DNA of 64,000 nucleotides from Certhia americana (GCA_018697195.1 CM031870.1:247221-311220); one strand, 5' to 3'. Shown: positions 1 through 14,437, counted from the first letter of the stretch. Notes: generated from the sequence alone by a model not told the origin. Numbers and translations are program-made.

Positions 1-3000
1 TCCCTGCAGTGACCAGGAGTGTCCCCATTTCATCCACCTGGGGTTGGTGTCACAAATGTCACCAGCTCTGATTAACCGGGGCTTTCCACGCCGGTAATCA
101 GTACGTGGCAGCCTCCCTGAAAGCAGAATCCACTCCCAGAAAACCCCAAAAGGAACCAATCCCCCCCCTCCTGGGTTTGGAGAGGCAGCAGAGCAGCCCT
201 CAAGCTCCATTATCCATCCAAACCCATCTGCCCCTATAAAAACCCCTCTGCAGCTCAACACCACGAGGCCACCGGTGTCAGAGAGCCTCCTGCTGTCACT
301 GCTGCCCCACAGCCCAGGACAGGGATGTCCCCTGCTCCCCACAGCCCAATGGCACCACTGTCCCAAAGGCCAGTGACTCACAAAACCAACCTGCACCTTC
401 ACACCACCAGGAATAAAAAGGGCATTTCCCAAAAAGCTGCGCCCACAAGGAACATCCAAAAGGAACATCCAGAATCTCTCCACACCCTGGTGGCCAGCTC
501 CCAGGATTGTCTCCAGCCTCTCTGCCCCACAAACTCACACCCACAATGGGTTCAAATGCCTGGAAAGCCACAGTTTAGGGCTTTATTCCAGGAATAAAAC
601 ACCGGTGCCAGCGTGGGCAGTGCCTCTCCTGGGTCCTGCAGGAGAGGAAGGGGAGGCAGAGGAGAACACAGACACACACAGAGCTACTCTAGGCCAGCTT
701 GGTACCATCCTCCCTGGGATCCTGGCGGCTCCTGCAGTGCCTTGGCCACGATGTCACCGAGCCCTCAGCACCCCAAACCTGCTCCCAGGCTGAGGGGACA
801 CTCTTGGCCAGGTGGGAAGGGCAGGGTGTCCCACGATGGGGGCAGAAGCTCCAGCCCTGCTCAAACCCCGGGATGGGGATTTGCTGGAACTCCACCGAGC
901 TCATCTCCTGGGTGTGCCCGATAATCACCGCGATCAGGGCACGGCCCTAATCGGCTCAGTCCTGCCTGGGACCACCTCATCCTGCTCCTAACACCAGCCT
1001 GTCCCCCCAGGGCCATCCCAGGGGCTTTGCCAAACAGGCTCCAGTCGCCCCAGCTGGGAATGCAGCACCTGGATGCACTCCAGGCTCCGGATCACTCAGG
1101 ACAGGTCAAACCTTTCCATCCCTGCTTGGCAGAGCTGGAGAAAACCCAGGCAGGAGCATTCCTGCCTAATTTACATTGTTAACATACTTTAAAGTCAGCT
1201 GCCATGGTGTTTCCTCTCCTTTTTCCGTGTGGTTTCAGTCAGAAAATGGCTCCTTGGCTCCCTCCAAAACAAACCTCAGAACCCACCAGGGCTGGGGGAC
1301 ACCTTGGGACATGGAGAGGTCCTGAGGGGACAGAGAACACTGCTCAGAGCCTTGGTGTCCATTCCCACTGTCTTGCCTCCAGCTGGGACTTCTCCAGCTC
1401 CTGCATTTTGGATTCACTGGCGCAGGCACCAAGGGCTGCAGGGGAGGGGGTGCACAGCCACCTTCAGGGCTCGTGGAGCAGAAACTCAGGATCCTGACCC
1501 AAATCCAAACCCCAGCAGGCAGAGGAGTGAGGGGCTACACTGGGAGCCTGGAAAGAGCCAAGGAAAGGGGCCCAGGGGCCACTGCACCACCAGAACAAGG
1601 GGCCCATTTACACCCCCTGACAGGGGCACCCTCCCTTGGCAGGACTGGTTATACTGGGAGCTGAGCCGAGCCTCGGGCGAGCTTTAATTGCCACTATTAT
1701 TGCCACAGTTTCGTTGGAAGCCCAAAGGCTGCTGCCTGTGCACGGATTTAGGGATGCACTTAACTTCAAGCAGATTTTTGTCACCGGTTTGGGAAAGGGG
1801 AGGGGTGAAACCCGGCTGCTTTCCACGCTGCAAAGATGAGGAAAGCTGGGAGAGAAGCAGGAGCTTCTCAGTGCCCACAGCCCTGCTTGCCATGAGAACC
1901 ACGAGGCTTTGGGATGGTGCCACGGCTGGAGTGGGAATGCTGTCTCCATTCTCTGCTGTGCCAGGGATCCTCCTCCTGCTCCAGCGGGGCTGGGCTCCCC
2001 TCCCTTTCCCCCAGGAATGACTCAATTCTCCCATCAAAGCACCACCAGAAAGGGGACTATTGTAACCCTGCATCCCCCAAGGCCAGGGCACCTCGGTGAC
2101 ACTTGGAGGGGGGGACAGCAAACCCCAAGAGAGCCTCCAAACCCGTCCAGAGAGTGGGACTGAGGGTCTGCACAGTGGGGAGAGGACACAGCAGCTCTCC
2201 CCTCATCCCTAGGGCTGGGAAAGCAGAGCAAGGATGCTCCCGGGGCATCCCAAGCCCTGGCTGGTCCTCAGCTCCAGGGTGGGATGCTGCAGCCCCCCAC
2301 ACACTGCTGGGGAGGGCTCGGGGTTCATCCCCTCCCCTCCTCCCTCCTGCTGGCCGCACACATCTCCCCCAGCTCCATCCCCCTGGCTGGAGGCAGCTCA
2401 AACTCCAGATGTTGGTGAAATGCTATAAATAACAGAGGGGGAGGGGAGATGGGGCTGGTGGGACGCCAGACCCACCAAACACAAGCAGATGTTCCTCCCC
2501 AGAGCTGGGACTGGGCAGGAAGGTGGGGGGCTCCAGCATCCTGAGATATCTCCCCCCCTCCCACCAGCCAGGAATAAATCCTTGGGCAGGACCAGCAAAC
2601 AACCTGCTTCCATTTTCATGCAGCCACAACTCTAACTACACACCCGAGGAGGTGTTTCAGCCCTGACATCAATGGTCAAAAGAGGAAAAACTCACATCAC
2701 TGCTCCAACACAGACCTGACAGCTCAGAGCCACTCAGTGGATGCTCCTTCCTCCCAACACCACCCACACTCATGTCTCAGCAGGACAAAGTTTCCAGGGA
2801 CTGCTGAGTGCCCCTGGTCATCTCTACCCCAGAGAAAAGGATGAGCTCAAACGTGCCTGAGCTGCCAAAAAAAGCTTTTGGCAGAGCCCGTGATCACCCT
2901 AAAATCAGCAGAGTTTGGACGTTGCCAGCTCTCACAATCCCATGGCAACTCTTTGCAGCATCTGATTTTTAATTTCCCTTAGAATTTCCAGCACTGGGGT

Positions 3001-6000
3001 CCCTCAGGGGCACCCCTTGGCTCATGGGGGTCCCCTGATCCCCTTCAATATCCCCAGGAGGAGAGGGGGGTGCCCCAGGCTGGTGACAGCACAAGCTGTG
3101 CCTCACCTCAGTGTCACAGCCCTCTGTCACCACCAGGCCTCTCACCTGCCTGCCCCCAGCACAAGTCCTATTTAAAATCTCTTATTCCAATTATTTAAAT
3201 TGCTCCAGCTGGGTTTGAGTGATAGCAGCAATAAAAAAATTGGTATTTATTTGAAGGGCAGCAGGTTTGTGCTGTTCCCTCAGCATCCTCCTGCCAACCT
3301 GGGGGGCTGCACCAGCACGCCCCCAGTGCCCTTTGGCTGCATCCCTCCCTCCCTCTGGATGCATCCCACCACTTTCTCTGCCAGCAGGCAGCACAAAGGC
3401 AGCGGGTGAGCATGGCAGTGAGTGATTCCAATTAGCAATGGAACACATCCAGCCACGGCTCCACGGCAGGACCCACGGCCAAGCTGCAGCTGATAGGGTA
3501 ATTTGGATATTTCTGGGATTTTTTCTGATGACCGTCCCTGCAAGGAGGAGGAGGATCAGCCATGCCATGGAAAACCTGGACTCATGGCACGGCTCCTTCC
3601 AGCCCTGAAGGGCAAGGATGATGCCCAAGCCTCAGCAGGGTCCTGCTGGCCCCAAAGACACTTGCCCTGAGTCCTGCAGCCCTTTTGGACACAGCTAAGG
3701 GAAAAGTGGGGGCTCGCTGGTGCAAAAGGAATCACAAAATATTAACGAGGCCCTTCATCACCAGTGAGGTTTGCAGCTTCCTTGTGCCCTGCTCCAAAGC
3801 ACCCAGCTCACCCCTAACCCTGCCAGGCACACAGAGCAATGCCAGCACCCAGGGTTGTTATCCCAAGAAAGTGCCAGGCAGGAGAAAACAAGAGCAGGAA
3901 GGATGTGGAGGGTGTGGAGGCCGCCCGAGGCGCTGCCAGGCCGTGGGATGGCACCGCTCCCACCCTGGCACTGGGAAAAGCAGCTCCCTCACGGCTCCCA
4001 CCAGGGCTTCACCTCCACGGAACCTCCTGCCAAAAAACCCAGAGCTCAACCTTCACCACGGCTGCCCCCAGGCCCGGGGTAAGCCTGGATTTGCCCCCCT
4101 CCGACATCCCCGGCATTACAGAAATCCCTGAGCACAAAGGGGCCTCTCAGGATGGGGCTGCACCGGCCATGTCCTGCTTGGCACCTCCTGTCCCCAAGCC
4201 CAGTGAGGGTCCCCAATGGCCACATCCCCACTGTGGGGACATCAGCTCTGTCCAGCCCCACAAGCAGTGACATCCCCAAGGGAGCTGTCCCAGCCGTTCC
4301 CTGGCAGTCCCACAGCTGGGGAATTTCTCAGCCACGAGAAGCAGCATTTTCCTCCCTTCTCTGCTGGTGTTTGAGCAGACTCAGACAGCAAAGACACCCA
4401 CGCTCTCCCCCCTGGGCAGGGCTGGAGCCAGCAACAGCAGCACGGGCTTGGCTGGAGCAGGGAGCAGCTGGGCCAGCCCAGGGAGAGAGGGAGGGAGGAT
4501 GGAGGAGACCGAAACCGCCACGTGCACGTGTTTTCATGGAGAGAGACAACTTTTCCAGCAGGATCTGCCAAGGGAACGCACAGCCGGGATACCAGAGAGC
4601 TCCACAGGGATCAGCTCCAGGCCAATGTGGGCAGCAACCAGAGTCCTGGCAGGCTGGGGTTTGTCCAAGAGGAGAGAGACACGGAATCTCCATTGTGGAT
4701 TGGAAAGGATCTCAGCAGATCCAGATCTGTTTTCTGCTGGGTGGGAGGGAAAAGAGCATCGGTCACCCAGCAGGGCTCGAGCTGCTGGAACAGAAGAAAA
4801 AGTCCTTCCCACGCTCACCATGAACCCCCAGGCGAGAGGAGGGATTGCTCTGGACAATGGGAAGGCAGAGGGAGATGCTGGGAATAAACTTTCCCCCATC
4901 CCACAGCGTTCCCTTCCCTCCACAGCAGCACAGAGCTCGTGTCCCACTCTGTGACACCCCAAATCACAGAGCTGCCACCCCCAAAGGCACATCCCAAACA
5001 GGGGTGAGCCCTGGGCACAGAGCCAGGCACCTCCAGGCTCTGCCCAACCACCCTTCGGCCTCCCCAGCTGCTTTTAGAGGCCAAGCCTTGAGCAATCAAT
5101 CACCAAACATTTGTGGAAGCTGGCCCCATTCCTTGCCTTCAGTGACCCCGGGTCATCAGCAGGAATCCAGTCCTGCAGCTTTGTGCTCCCATCTCGCTGG
5201 CTTGGCACTGAGGAAAACCCCTGGAGGTGGAGGGGGCTCTGTGATGCACCAGGCACTGCAGGGAGCACCTCCCACCCCTGAGAACACCCCAGGACAGGGA
5301 GGGCTCTTGGGAAAAGGATTTTCCCAAGGATTGAGGCTGTTCAAGGCTCTGTGCTCCTGCTTTTCCCCATGCCAGCGCTGTGGGATTGGGGTCACCGTGG
5401 CAGGACCACAGGTCAAACCCCACTGCCCACCAGGAGCAGCATGAACCACTCAAACCCACCAAGACCTGCCCTGAGAGCCTGATTTTTAGGGATAGGGTGC
5501 AATCCCAGTGCCTTGCAGAAAGCCAGCTGTTAGTCAAGGCATCTCATACAGAATGGGGAAAACTGTTCTGCACCATGGGCCAGCAAGGACACAAATCCTG
5601 GTCCCCTCCATAAGCCCCAAACCCCCTCCCTAGAGAAAGAGGTCATAGCTGCTGCACTCAGCCCTGCAGAGCCCAATAAAGCACATGCAGGGTGGGAAGT
5701 GATGCCTTAAGTCTTGGCTTTTCTATTTTTTACATTCTGGGCTGTTTTGGTGGCAGTTTGAGGTTTCATATTCAGTGTCACTGAGCTCTCTTCACAGAGC
5801 AGGGACACAAAACAATTCCTGCTCCAGCTGGGCATCAAGGACAACTTTCAGCCCCAAGAACAAAGCCAAGGGTGAAGGGAGAAGGAAAAGCAAGGAGGAT
5901 GGAGCTTCCTAAGGTGGAGCTGGAATTGGACAATGAACTGCAATGTGCTAATGAAGCAGAACTTCTCCAAGGGTGAGCCCTGGTGGCCGGGTGTCCATTC

Positions 6001-6774
6001 TGTGCCCATTTTGGGGTGCCCTTGGGTGTGTCCCAGCCGGGCTCTGGTGCTGACCAGGTGTGCCTTTTAATAAATAAAATAAATGTAATAATGCTTTGTC
6101 CTTTTGCTCTGGCTGCTCTCTGCTCCAGCTCAGCCTCCAGAAGACATCAGAAGGAAGGCACAAGCCATCCTGCCGCCCTTTTGGGACTGGTTTTCTCCTC
6201 CTGCTCTGCCACCCAGCCCACCTGGGAGCGAGGGGTGTGCTGGACATGGGGCAGGGGGACAGATCTGCACCCCTCAGCCTGGCCCCTGCCCAGGAAGGGG
6301 GAGAACAGGCTCTGCTCTGTGAGAGCTGGGCCCAGGGAAGTTCAATAGTTTACTCCCAATATTTGTCTTGGCTGGGCAGCCCAGCTCGCTGGAGGAAATG
6401 GGGCAGGGGGAGGGCTCCAAACATCCTCTGCATTCCTTGTAACGAGAGCAAAGCCAGCGCCGGGGCACCCGCGCTCTGGGGTCACCCAATGTGAGGCTTT
6501 TTGTGTTTAGAAATCCTGCAATAAAACATCCAGGGGTGCAATTTTCCAGAAAGCAGCAGGGGGGTGAGGGGGCCTCGGTCCCAGCCCTCAGACTGACATG
6601 TAAACTACTCCCTTCTCCCAAAAAAACCACCCCAAGTCACAGCTTCTGCACAAAATCTGCTGACCTGGGCACAGCACCCAGTTCTGCTGGGGTTTCCCTT
6701 GACCTCGCCCTCCAAAACTCAACCCTGCTGTCACTGCCCCCATTGCACAATGCTGGCACCAGCTCCATCCCACC
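1..6774. other. No gene seen; presumed NHERF2 intron 2
   Basis: No exon with recognisable protein similarity was found. Open frames here overlap on both strands, lack splice-consistent neighbours and show no known motifs. If NHERF2 continues beyond the left edge, this is intron 2. A double E-box lies at 4519-4530. Confidence 0.5.
4519..4530. promoter_or_regulatory. Tandem E-box pair
   Basis: The sequence CACGTGCACGTG holds two perfect CACGTG palindromes abutting each other. This is the core bound by bHLH factors such as USF, MYC/MAX, CLOCK/BMAL1 and MITF/TFEB. Whether it is used is unknown. Confidence 0.3.
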
Positions 6775-7036
6775 ACACTGCTGGGAAACACGGGATCAAA
6801 CTGGGAAACACGGGATCAAACTGGGANNNNNNNNNNAAACTGGGAAACACGGGATCAAACCGCTGGGAAACACGGGATCAAACAACTGGGAAACATGGGA
6901 TCAAACTGGGAAACACGGGATCAAACAACTGGGAAACACGGGATCAAACTGGGAAACACGGGATCAAACTGGGAAACACGGGATCAAACTGGGAAACACG
7001 GCATCAAGCAACTGGGAAACATGGGATCAAACTGGG
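6775..7036. repeat. 20-bp minisatellite, interrupted by a gap
   Basis: At least ten copies of CTGGGAAACACGGGATCAAA occur with small variants (AACTGGG or CGCTGGG at joints). Ten Ns at 6827-6836 fall inside the array, so the true copy number is probably unknown. Confidence 0.95.
6827..6836. other. Assembly gap (10 N)
   Basis: Ten Ns lie within the 20-bp minisatellite. The round length suggests a placeholder and not a measured gap. Confidence 0.99.
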
Positions 7037-8149
7037 ATCCGACACAACCAGGGACCATCAGGGCTCCTCCCACCGAGCTCCAAAAATGACATTTTTTTAA
7101 CCCAAGCTCCTTAAAAACGAGGAGGCCACAGATGATGCCCCTTGCCAGGGAGCTGAGCTTATCTCCAGCTGAACAGGGCTGGGGCAGATAAGGGGTTGGG
7201 GTGGCCCTCAGAGCCCTGTGAGCCACGGACAGCATGGTCCTGGGGCTGAGGGAGGATCTCCTGTGATAACCCCAGAGCCAGCACCGGCTCCAGCTGCTCC
7301 TGCTGATAAATCTGGGGTGAAAAGGGTGACAGTGCCAGTTCTGGGGCTCTGGGCACCCTGCCATCCGTGCCTGTGGCAAGGGGAGCACAGAGAAAGAGCC
7401 CAACAGCCCCAGCAGGGCGCTCACCAAACCGAAAGAGGGATTTGGGTGCCCAGCAAAACCCACCAGTCACTCCGAGGGGATTTTTATCCCCACATTCCAG
7501 CAGGATCCAGGGTCCCTCACATCCCCGTGGTTCAGCTCCCCAGTGCCAGTGCAGCCCAGCTGCCAGACAAGAGCAGGAAACTCTTCCAGGCAAAGCCGAC
7601 TACTTAGAACTAATTAGGGCTTGTCTTAATTAAATCCTGCTAACCGTGAACAACCCCAAGGCCAGAATTAACTGATTTACCTGGGATGGCCTCTGGCTGC
7701 TCGTGAGGGGCTGCTGGACTGGGAGGAAGGAGCTGGACACAGTGAGGCAGGAGCTGCCACGGATTGGGAAGAGCCACTGGAGGCTTTCCCTAGGGCACAG
7801 CATCAATCCCCAGGGAATTCCAGCTCAGCCACATTCCCAAGGGTGGGAGCTCAGCCTGCCAAGGTCGGAGCAGAGGGATTAGCCTTCCCACCACCTTTTG
7901 TGCTGCTCGTGTCTCTAAGGGGATTAGTCCCTGTAATTCCATGCGAGGGTTTAATCACAGAACACCCTGGGGAGCAGCAGGGCTCGGGGGGCAGTGATCC
8001 CACTGGATGGAGAGGCCCAGGAATACATTTGGACACCCCCTCACTGCTGCTCCTGGCCCCAACTCCTTCCTCAAGCATCCCTGGGACTGCTCTGTGCCAG
8101 GCTGGAGAACCTCCCAAGGGAAAGACCCACAGCCAGGCACTCCAAATTG

Positions 8150-8495
8150 TGCAACCTTGAGAAGGGAAGGCTCCAGGGACAGCTCAGAGCACTTCCAGGG
8201 CCAAAAGGGGCTCCAGGAGAGCTGGAGAGGGACTTGGATAGAGGGACAGGACACAGGGAATGGCTTCATATTAACAGAGGACAGGGTTAGATGGGATATT
8301 GGACAGGAATTGTTCCCTGAGAGGTGGGCAGGCCCTGGCACAGGGTGCCCAGAGAAGCTGTGGCTGCCCCTGGATCCCTGGAAGTGTCCAAGAGCAGGCT
8401 GGAACACCCTGGGACAGTGGAAGGTGTCCCTGCCCATGGCAGGGATAGGTGGATTAACTGACCTGCCCCTTGCAACCCAAACCATTCCAGAATTC
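8150..8495 (+). mobile_element. CR1 LINE 3' fragment
   Basis: The order of segments is that of an avian CR1 3' end: AGAGAAGCTGTGGCTGCCCC, CTGGATCCCTGGAAGTGTCC, a 'gacagtggaaggtgtccctg' segment and AACCATTCCAGAATTC. It is 5'-truncated, as is usual for CR1. Confidence 0.85.
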
Positions 8496-10586
8496 TCTGC
8501 CCACTGAGCAGCCTCTCATACTTTCACAGCACTGGCACCTGCAGGGAATTGTCTTTCTCCCCTTCCCAGTGCTCATAAAACTACTAAAGTTTGGGTTTCA
8601 CAGGCTTACCACTAACAAACATCCCACACCAGTTTATTGTACCTGGAAACAAACTCCTGCAAAGCTTTACTGGGAAAAGAGAGACACTGAGCCAGCAAAA
8701 TCCAGCTCCATGTCTGGATGTGGTCTGAACATGCACAACAATGGAACCAAAACATTCAGGAGTCCAGGCAAAACGTAATGAAATTAAATTACAATATGGA
8801 TCTGGCCAGAAAGAATTACGTCGACAGCTAGAGGTTCAATTCCTTATTTATGGAGGCCTGTGGATCTGGAGAAAGCCTCTCCTGATTACAAGTTTAGTTT
8901 TTGCTCTCTCATATCCCAGCCTGGAATCTCCCACCAGCAGTGCCTGTAAAATCTCCATATCCAGAGGCAGAAGAGAGGACTGAGAGACAAAACCAGCTCA
9001 GAACAGACCTTCACTTACACCCTGAGCTTTCTTATAGTGCTGGACACACCATTCCTCCTCTCAGCCTCGCTCCCCCAGACTGGAGAGCGGGAATGAACAG
9101 CACAGAAGTGATGCCACGTTGTGAGCACTCAAGGAATGGTGTTTTATGGGTTAAAAAAGCTCTTTAGAACCTCTTCTGCAAGTCAGGTTTCTCTGGAAGC
9201 CTTGGCCCCCTCCAGCTGGGAATTCACACTGGCTCCACACATTCCCATTCCCCAGGAGCAATCCCAGGACTCCAGCCCCAGGTGGGAGCAGCCCCAAGGG
9301 CTGGGCAGGAGGAGCTGGGATTCCCCCACAGCCACAGCACCACCAGCAGGTCCAGATCCAAGCCCTGGGGCTGATTTATCAGACAGCAGCACGGGGACAG
9401 CCCTGGATAAAGAGCTGGGAACACACAGCACATCCCCTTCTCCACAACTCGCTTGGGTCTTGGGAACAAACAGAGAATCCAAAAAAACCCCAACCAAACC
9501 CAATATTGTTTTAAGGTTTCCTCTGCCATGTCAAGCCCACGACCCAAGCAGGCTGGAGCAGCTCCAGGGGATGGAGCAGAGGCACAGCAGAGGCTCTGTG
9601 CAGCTGCCAGGGCACACGCAGAAGGCCCTGCCGCTGCCAGAAGATTTTTAATTTATTCTAAACCATTTAATAGTTCTGCTATTGAACAGAACCATCGACA
9701 GCTGGCTAGGAGCCCACTAGTGAGCGGGGCTGGGTTTGAAGGAAAGCTGCTGGAACCCATCCCTGAGAGCCGAGGGGGCTGGGAAGAGCTGAACTTCCAG
9801 CAGCTCCCACTTATATATCAGCTCCTCCAGTCATTCCGAGGGAAAGTTTTTGATTACTCGAGGATGCAGAAGGGATCAGCGTCGGCTGGACCACCCGCAG
9901 CATCCCCGGGTGCCGGCAGCATCAGCGCCCTGGGGTGGGAGCAGCACCGGGGGGTGCCGGGGTGACCCCGCTGTCCCCTCGCAGGACCGGGCATCCCTCG
10001 GGAGCACAAAGGCTCTGGGCAGGGCACGGCTCCGGACGATGCTAATCTGCCTCTGGCCTCCCAGGCGCTTTGTGTTTCACTAAAAATACCGCGGCGGAGG
10101 AAGTCCGTGCCGCGGGGTGGATGCTCTCCTCCCCGGGAGGGGCTTCCTGCGCTGCCCCGGCACAAAAATAACCCCCAGCCCTCTGCTGCACTGCACTGGG
10201 ACCGCCTGGCCTGTCCCCAGCCCCAGCTCCTTACAAAAGGAAGCTCTTGGTACCCAAAGCCCATCCCCGCAGCACGGGGAGGATGCGGGAGCCGAGGCTC
10301 ACCCTCGCTCTCCCCGGGGAAATGTCTGGTCCGGGGTGGGGAGCGTTTCCAGCAGGATTTGGCTCAGATTCCTGCCAGCACCTCCTCCCAGTGTTGTGGT
10401 GGTGATGCCCAGCACACGCTGCTCATCCCAAACTCAGCTCCAGGAATCCCAGCCCCAAAATCCCACCGAAACCCAGCGACGGAGCAGAACGGGGTCAATG
10501 CACACGGGGCTGGGGCTGCCCCACTCCCAGCGTGGGGACCCGCAGGGCTTTGGGATGTGGAGCCCCCCCCCAGCAGCACAAGCACC

Positions 10587-10702
10587 CCAAACCATCCTGG
10601 AATCCTGGAATGGGAAGGAACCTCCAAGTTCATCCCACTCGGACACCTTCCACTATCCCAGGTGGCTCCCAGCCGGGTCCTGGGCACTCCCAGGGATGGG
10701 GA
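10587..10702 (-). mobile_element. CR1 LINE 3' fragment, reverse
   Basis: The segment starts with CATCCTGGAATCCTGGAATG and continues through 'acaccttccactatcccagg' to 'gggcactcccagggatgggg'. These are the reverse complement of the segments seen in the forward CR1 copies. Confidence 0.75.
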
Positions 10703-13700
10703 ATTTGCATCTCCACGTGCCCCAGCCTCCATTCCCGAGGTGCCGAGCTGGAGGAGCTCCAGAGCCCACCCCCAGCCCGGTGACACGCGATGCCAGAGCC
10801 CGGCGACATCAATAATGCAGCGGGGTCAGCAGCAGCTGTCCCCACAGCTCCGCCCGACTGCTGCCAAGTCGCTAATCCCAAAACCCTGTGCCACTCCTGG
10901 CTGAGCTCCCGCAGAATGCAGACCCCTCATGGCCACAGGAGTGCCCTTGGCAAGGTTTTGGGGGGCTGGCAGAGGCTCTCCAGGCACCTTTTCCTTCCTC
11001 ATCCATCCCAGGCAGGAACAGCTCCTGTGCCTGGGGCAGCTCCTCGCTGCAGGGGAACAGCTGGATTTGCAAAGCGGGATTTTTTGGGGGTTTTTTTTTC
11101 AAGTAGAAATAGGCAGAACTCCCAGGATGGCACATCCCTGCTGCCTCCACGGGCACAAACACGGCTCTGCCCTCTCAAGAGCCACGGCATCCCCAAAAGC
11201 AGCTGCTGTGGGAAGGGCAGAGAATGCACCAGGACACAGCCACAGCTCCTCGGGCTCTGTGCCCGAGGGTTTCCCCCCCAAAAACCTCTCCCTGCACAGC
11301 AGGAACCTCACCCAGGCTGTGCCAGGGCTGAGCTTTGCCATCTTTCCCATCGCCCTCTCCCACAGAGCTGAGCCTGCTGCGGGGAGTGGAAGATGCTGCG
11401 GGGAAGTGCTTTAATTCAAACCAGACACTTATTTATTTTTTTTTAAATTGCATAATTGCTGCAGACATTTCTGCTCATGTTTGGTTTTATTACATCTTTG
11501 TGGTTATTCTACAAGCCTTAAATTTTGGGCCTCAACTGAGTTGGCAAAATGCTCCAAAAACATCTGTCCTGAGTTACCTCCCCCTTGCAAGCTCTGTGGC
11601 AGAAGACATCACAACACAAGGGGTTTATTTGCAGCAGAGAAAAGCTCTTATCACTCCTGACCCAAAAAGAAAGGTAAATATTTACTGCCTCGAGGTCAGC
11701 ACTGACCCTACACCTGGCCCCAACAGGCACCCAGCCCTTGTCCTTCAGAGAGCAGCTCACACACAGGAGGGCTCAGGAGCTGCCACCACCCTCGTGTCAC
11801 ACCCCAGGGACACTGTCCTGCTGCCTCCAGTTCCTGCCAGCACCAATCTTCAGGTGACACATCCCTCCCCAGCACAGGGCAATCAACAACCAGCCACTAA
11901 TTGCTCCCCCCCAATTAAAATTCCCAGACTCAACAGGCTGGACCCCAGCAGCTCCCAAGATGTGGGTTTGGCCTCCAAAGGATAAACTTTGGAGAAGTTT
12001 ATCCTTCCCAAAGGTCCTAAAGGTCCCTTTGCACACCCATCCCCTGCAGAGCAGAGCATGAAGGAAGGGAATTGCATCACCCCCAATGCCTCTCTGGCTT
12101 TGCTGTTGGTCTTGTTTCTCCTACAAACACACCTGGAGAAGGCAGCGAGTCCCAAGGACAGCCCTCATGGCCATAACGGGGACCCAGTGCCAGCACTGTG
12201 CCCAGCAGGAAAGGGACAGCATAGCCACAGCCCCTGCAAAGCCACTGCCAGCCCTGGCCAGGACACCTGCCCACCGTGGACACCTCTGGAATGATCCAGG
12301 TGAGATCCTGGCAGCACCTGACTTTCACACACCACCAGCCCAGGCTTTTTAATTAGAGCCACTCTTGGCCCAGAGGCACCTTTGCCATTAAAGCAGCTCA
12401 CACCCAGCACCTAGAGACCCCAAATCCCACTTCTGGACCTGCCAGGGGTGCTGGAGCCCAGCAGGGCAGAGCCAGAGCCCTGGGAATGCAGGAAACAGCC
12501 TGGTGGCCACCCAGAACCTGCTGGGGACAGGGATGGAGCACACGTGTCCTGCCAGGGGACAGAGTGGGACAGGCAACGAGGGGCAAACCCCCCCAGCCCA
12601 GCAGACACAGGAATGGGCACAATTCTGTGGGACAGGGCAAAGGAGCCCACACAGGGCACGAGTCCCCACAGAGCTGTGACACAGCCACAGCTGCTGGCTG
12701 CCAGCCCTGCCGAGCTGCTCCCCGGGCAGGATTTTAAATAGGTGCTGAATTATTCATGGCAGCACCGAGGTTCCTGCAGCACGAGGTGCTGGGCACCTCA
12801 TCCCTGCTGTGCTGCACCGTGACCTCCCCACTTATGACAGCTCTGGGTGGGTCACACATTTTGGGAAATAAATCTTGGGGGGTGGCAGGGCTGTGCCCAC
12901 CCTCCCTGCTCCATCCCAAGCCCCAGATTTCCCTCTTTGCTTTGTTCCTGTTGCTCTTCAGGCTGCCCCGAACAACCCTGGCCTCAAATCCAGGAAAACT
13001 CCAGCTTTTATATAAACAAACGCTGCTCACAAAAATGCAGCTCCCTGGGAGCAGCCTGGAGCATCAGCCCCAGCTCCCACAGGGGCAGGTTGGGGCCACA
13101 GGTCTGCAGTGGGGGGAAGGAGCTGCCTTCTCTCCTTCACTGAACGCCTCCAGGAAAGCTCAGAAAAGCTAAACCTGGCTGGGGACAAATCTCTGAGTGT
13201 GTTCCCAGCTGTCCCAGCCCCATTGCAGCAGCAGAAATCTCAAAAAAAACCCAAAAACTAAAACAAAAAAAAACCAACCACACTTGAGGCTGCTTATTCC
13301 AGTGACCTGCTGGATTAGGGTCAGGCTCCAGCTGTCCCATGGGGGGACACAGTGCTGGGGGTTGAACAGAGCAGAAATCAGGGTCCAGCACCTCTTATCC
13401 ACCACACCCTGGCCTCCTGCTGCTTTGGGAGCCAGCAAGAGGCACACACCAACCAGACCAAGAGCCTGGAGCAGGTTTGACCACTTTGCAAAGCACAGTA
13501 GCAGGATGCAGGTCCTGCTGCTCCAGCCACCCTTGGCCTCACCTCAGAGTCACACACAGCTCTGGCACAGAGAAGTGACCTTGTCCAGGACACCTGGCAG
13601 TGCCCAGCTCTCCCAAGAGCTGTCGAGGCAGGAGCAAACCACCCCAATGTGCTCAGCACCCCCATCAGGGGGGAAAATCACCCCTGGAGCCAGCTCCTCT

Positions 13701-14394
13701 TATCCAACCCAAACATCAGCCCTGCCTCCAGCACAGGGAGATGCCCAGGAACAGCCCCTCTGAGGGGAACGTGGGCTCTCTCTCCCACTCCCACCCCAGC
13801 CCTGCTCTGCTGTCCCTGTCCCACCCTCTCCTTGGAGGAGCCAGAAGCCAAAGGCAGGAAAGGACCGGGCTGTTCCCCGGCCTGACTTCCCGTCAGCTCC
13901 TGGATCCTGCCCAGCACACAGAGCAGAGCAGGGGAGGAAATGCTCCTGTGTGTGTGCAAATCCACCCTTCTCCTTGGGAATGGTTCCTCTCCCACCGCCT
14001 GTCCCAGCAGGGCTCCAACCCCTGGGGGAAACACGGCCACCATCACCCTCACACAGCCCTGCCAACAGCTTCAAATCAGACAGCCAATAAAGGAAAATGA
14101 AATACTCCAAACCTGCCCTAGGGAAGGAGGATCCTTCTCTGCAACATTCCAAATGGCTCCAGAGGGCAGGACCAGAGGTGGGAGCCCCTCTCCTGCCTCA
14201 CACCAGCATCATCACCCCTTATCTGCACAGGGGGATTTCTGCATGAGGGGCTCCTGAGGATACAACACTTTCCAGGCTTTCCCATGGATGTCCTTCTGGC
14301 AGCCCAAGGGCCACTTCTGGGCCAGCACTCAGCCACCACCCCCATTCTGAGGGGACAGAGCCCAACCTGGCAGCCCCTGCAGGGCCCCCAGAGA

Positions 14395-14437
14395 GGAGGA
14401 GGAGGAGGAAGAGGAGGAAGAGGAGGAGGGGATGCTC
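14395..14437. repeat. GGA/GAA purine tract
   Basis: About 43 bases of uninterrupted purine are built from GAG, GGA and GAA triplets. It is a simple repeat with possible triplex-forming potential. Confidence 0.85.

Noticed and set aside
6775..7036. CRISPR-like array of 20-bp repeats
   Set aside because: Copies are directly adjacent without unique spacers, and the DNA is avian.
10089..10101. MEF2-like CTAAAAATAC near a CpG-richer patch
   Set aside because: The last base does not fit the consensus and nothing else supports a promoter there.
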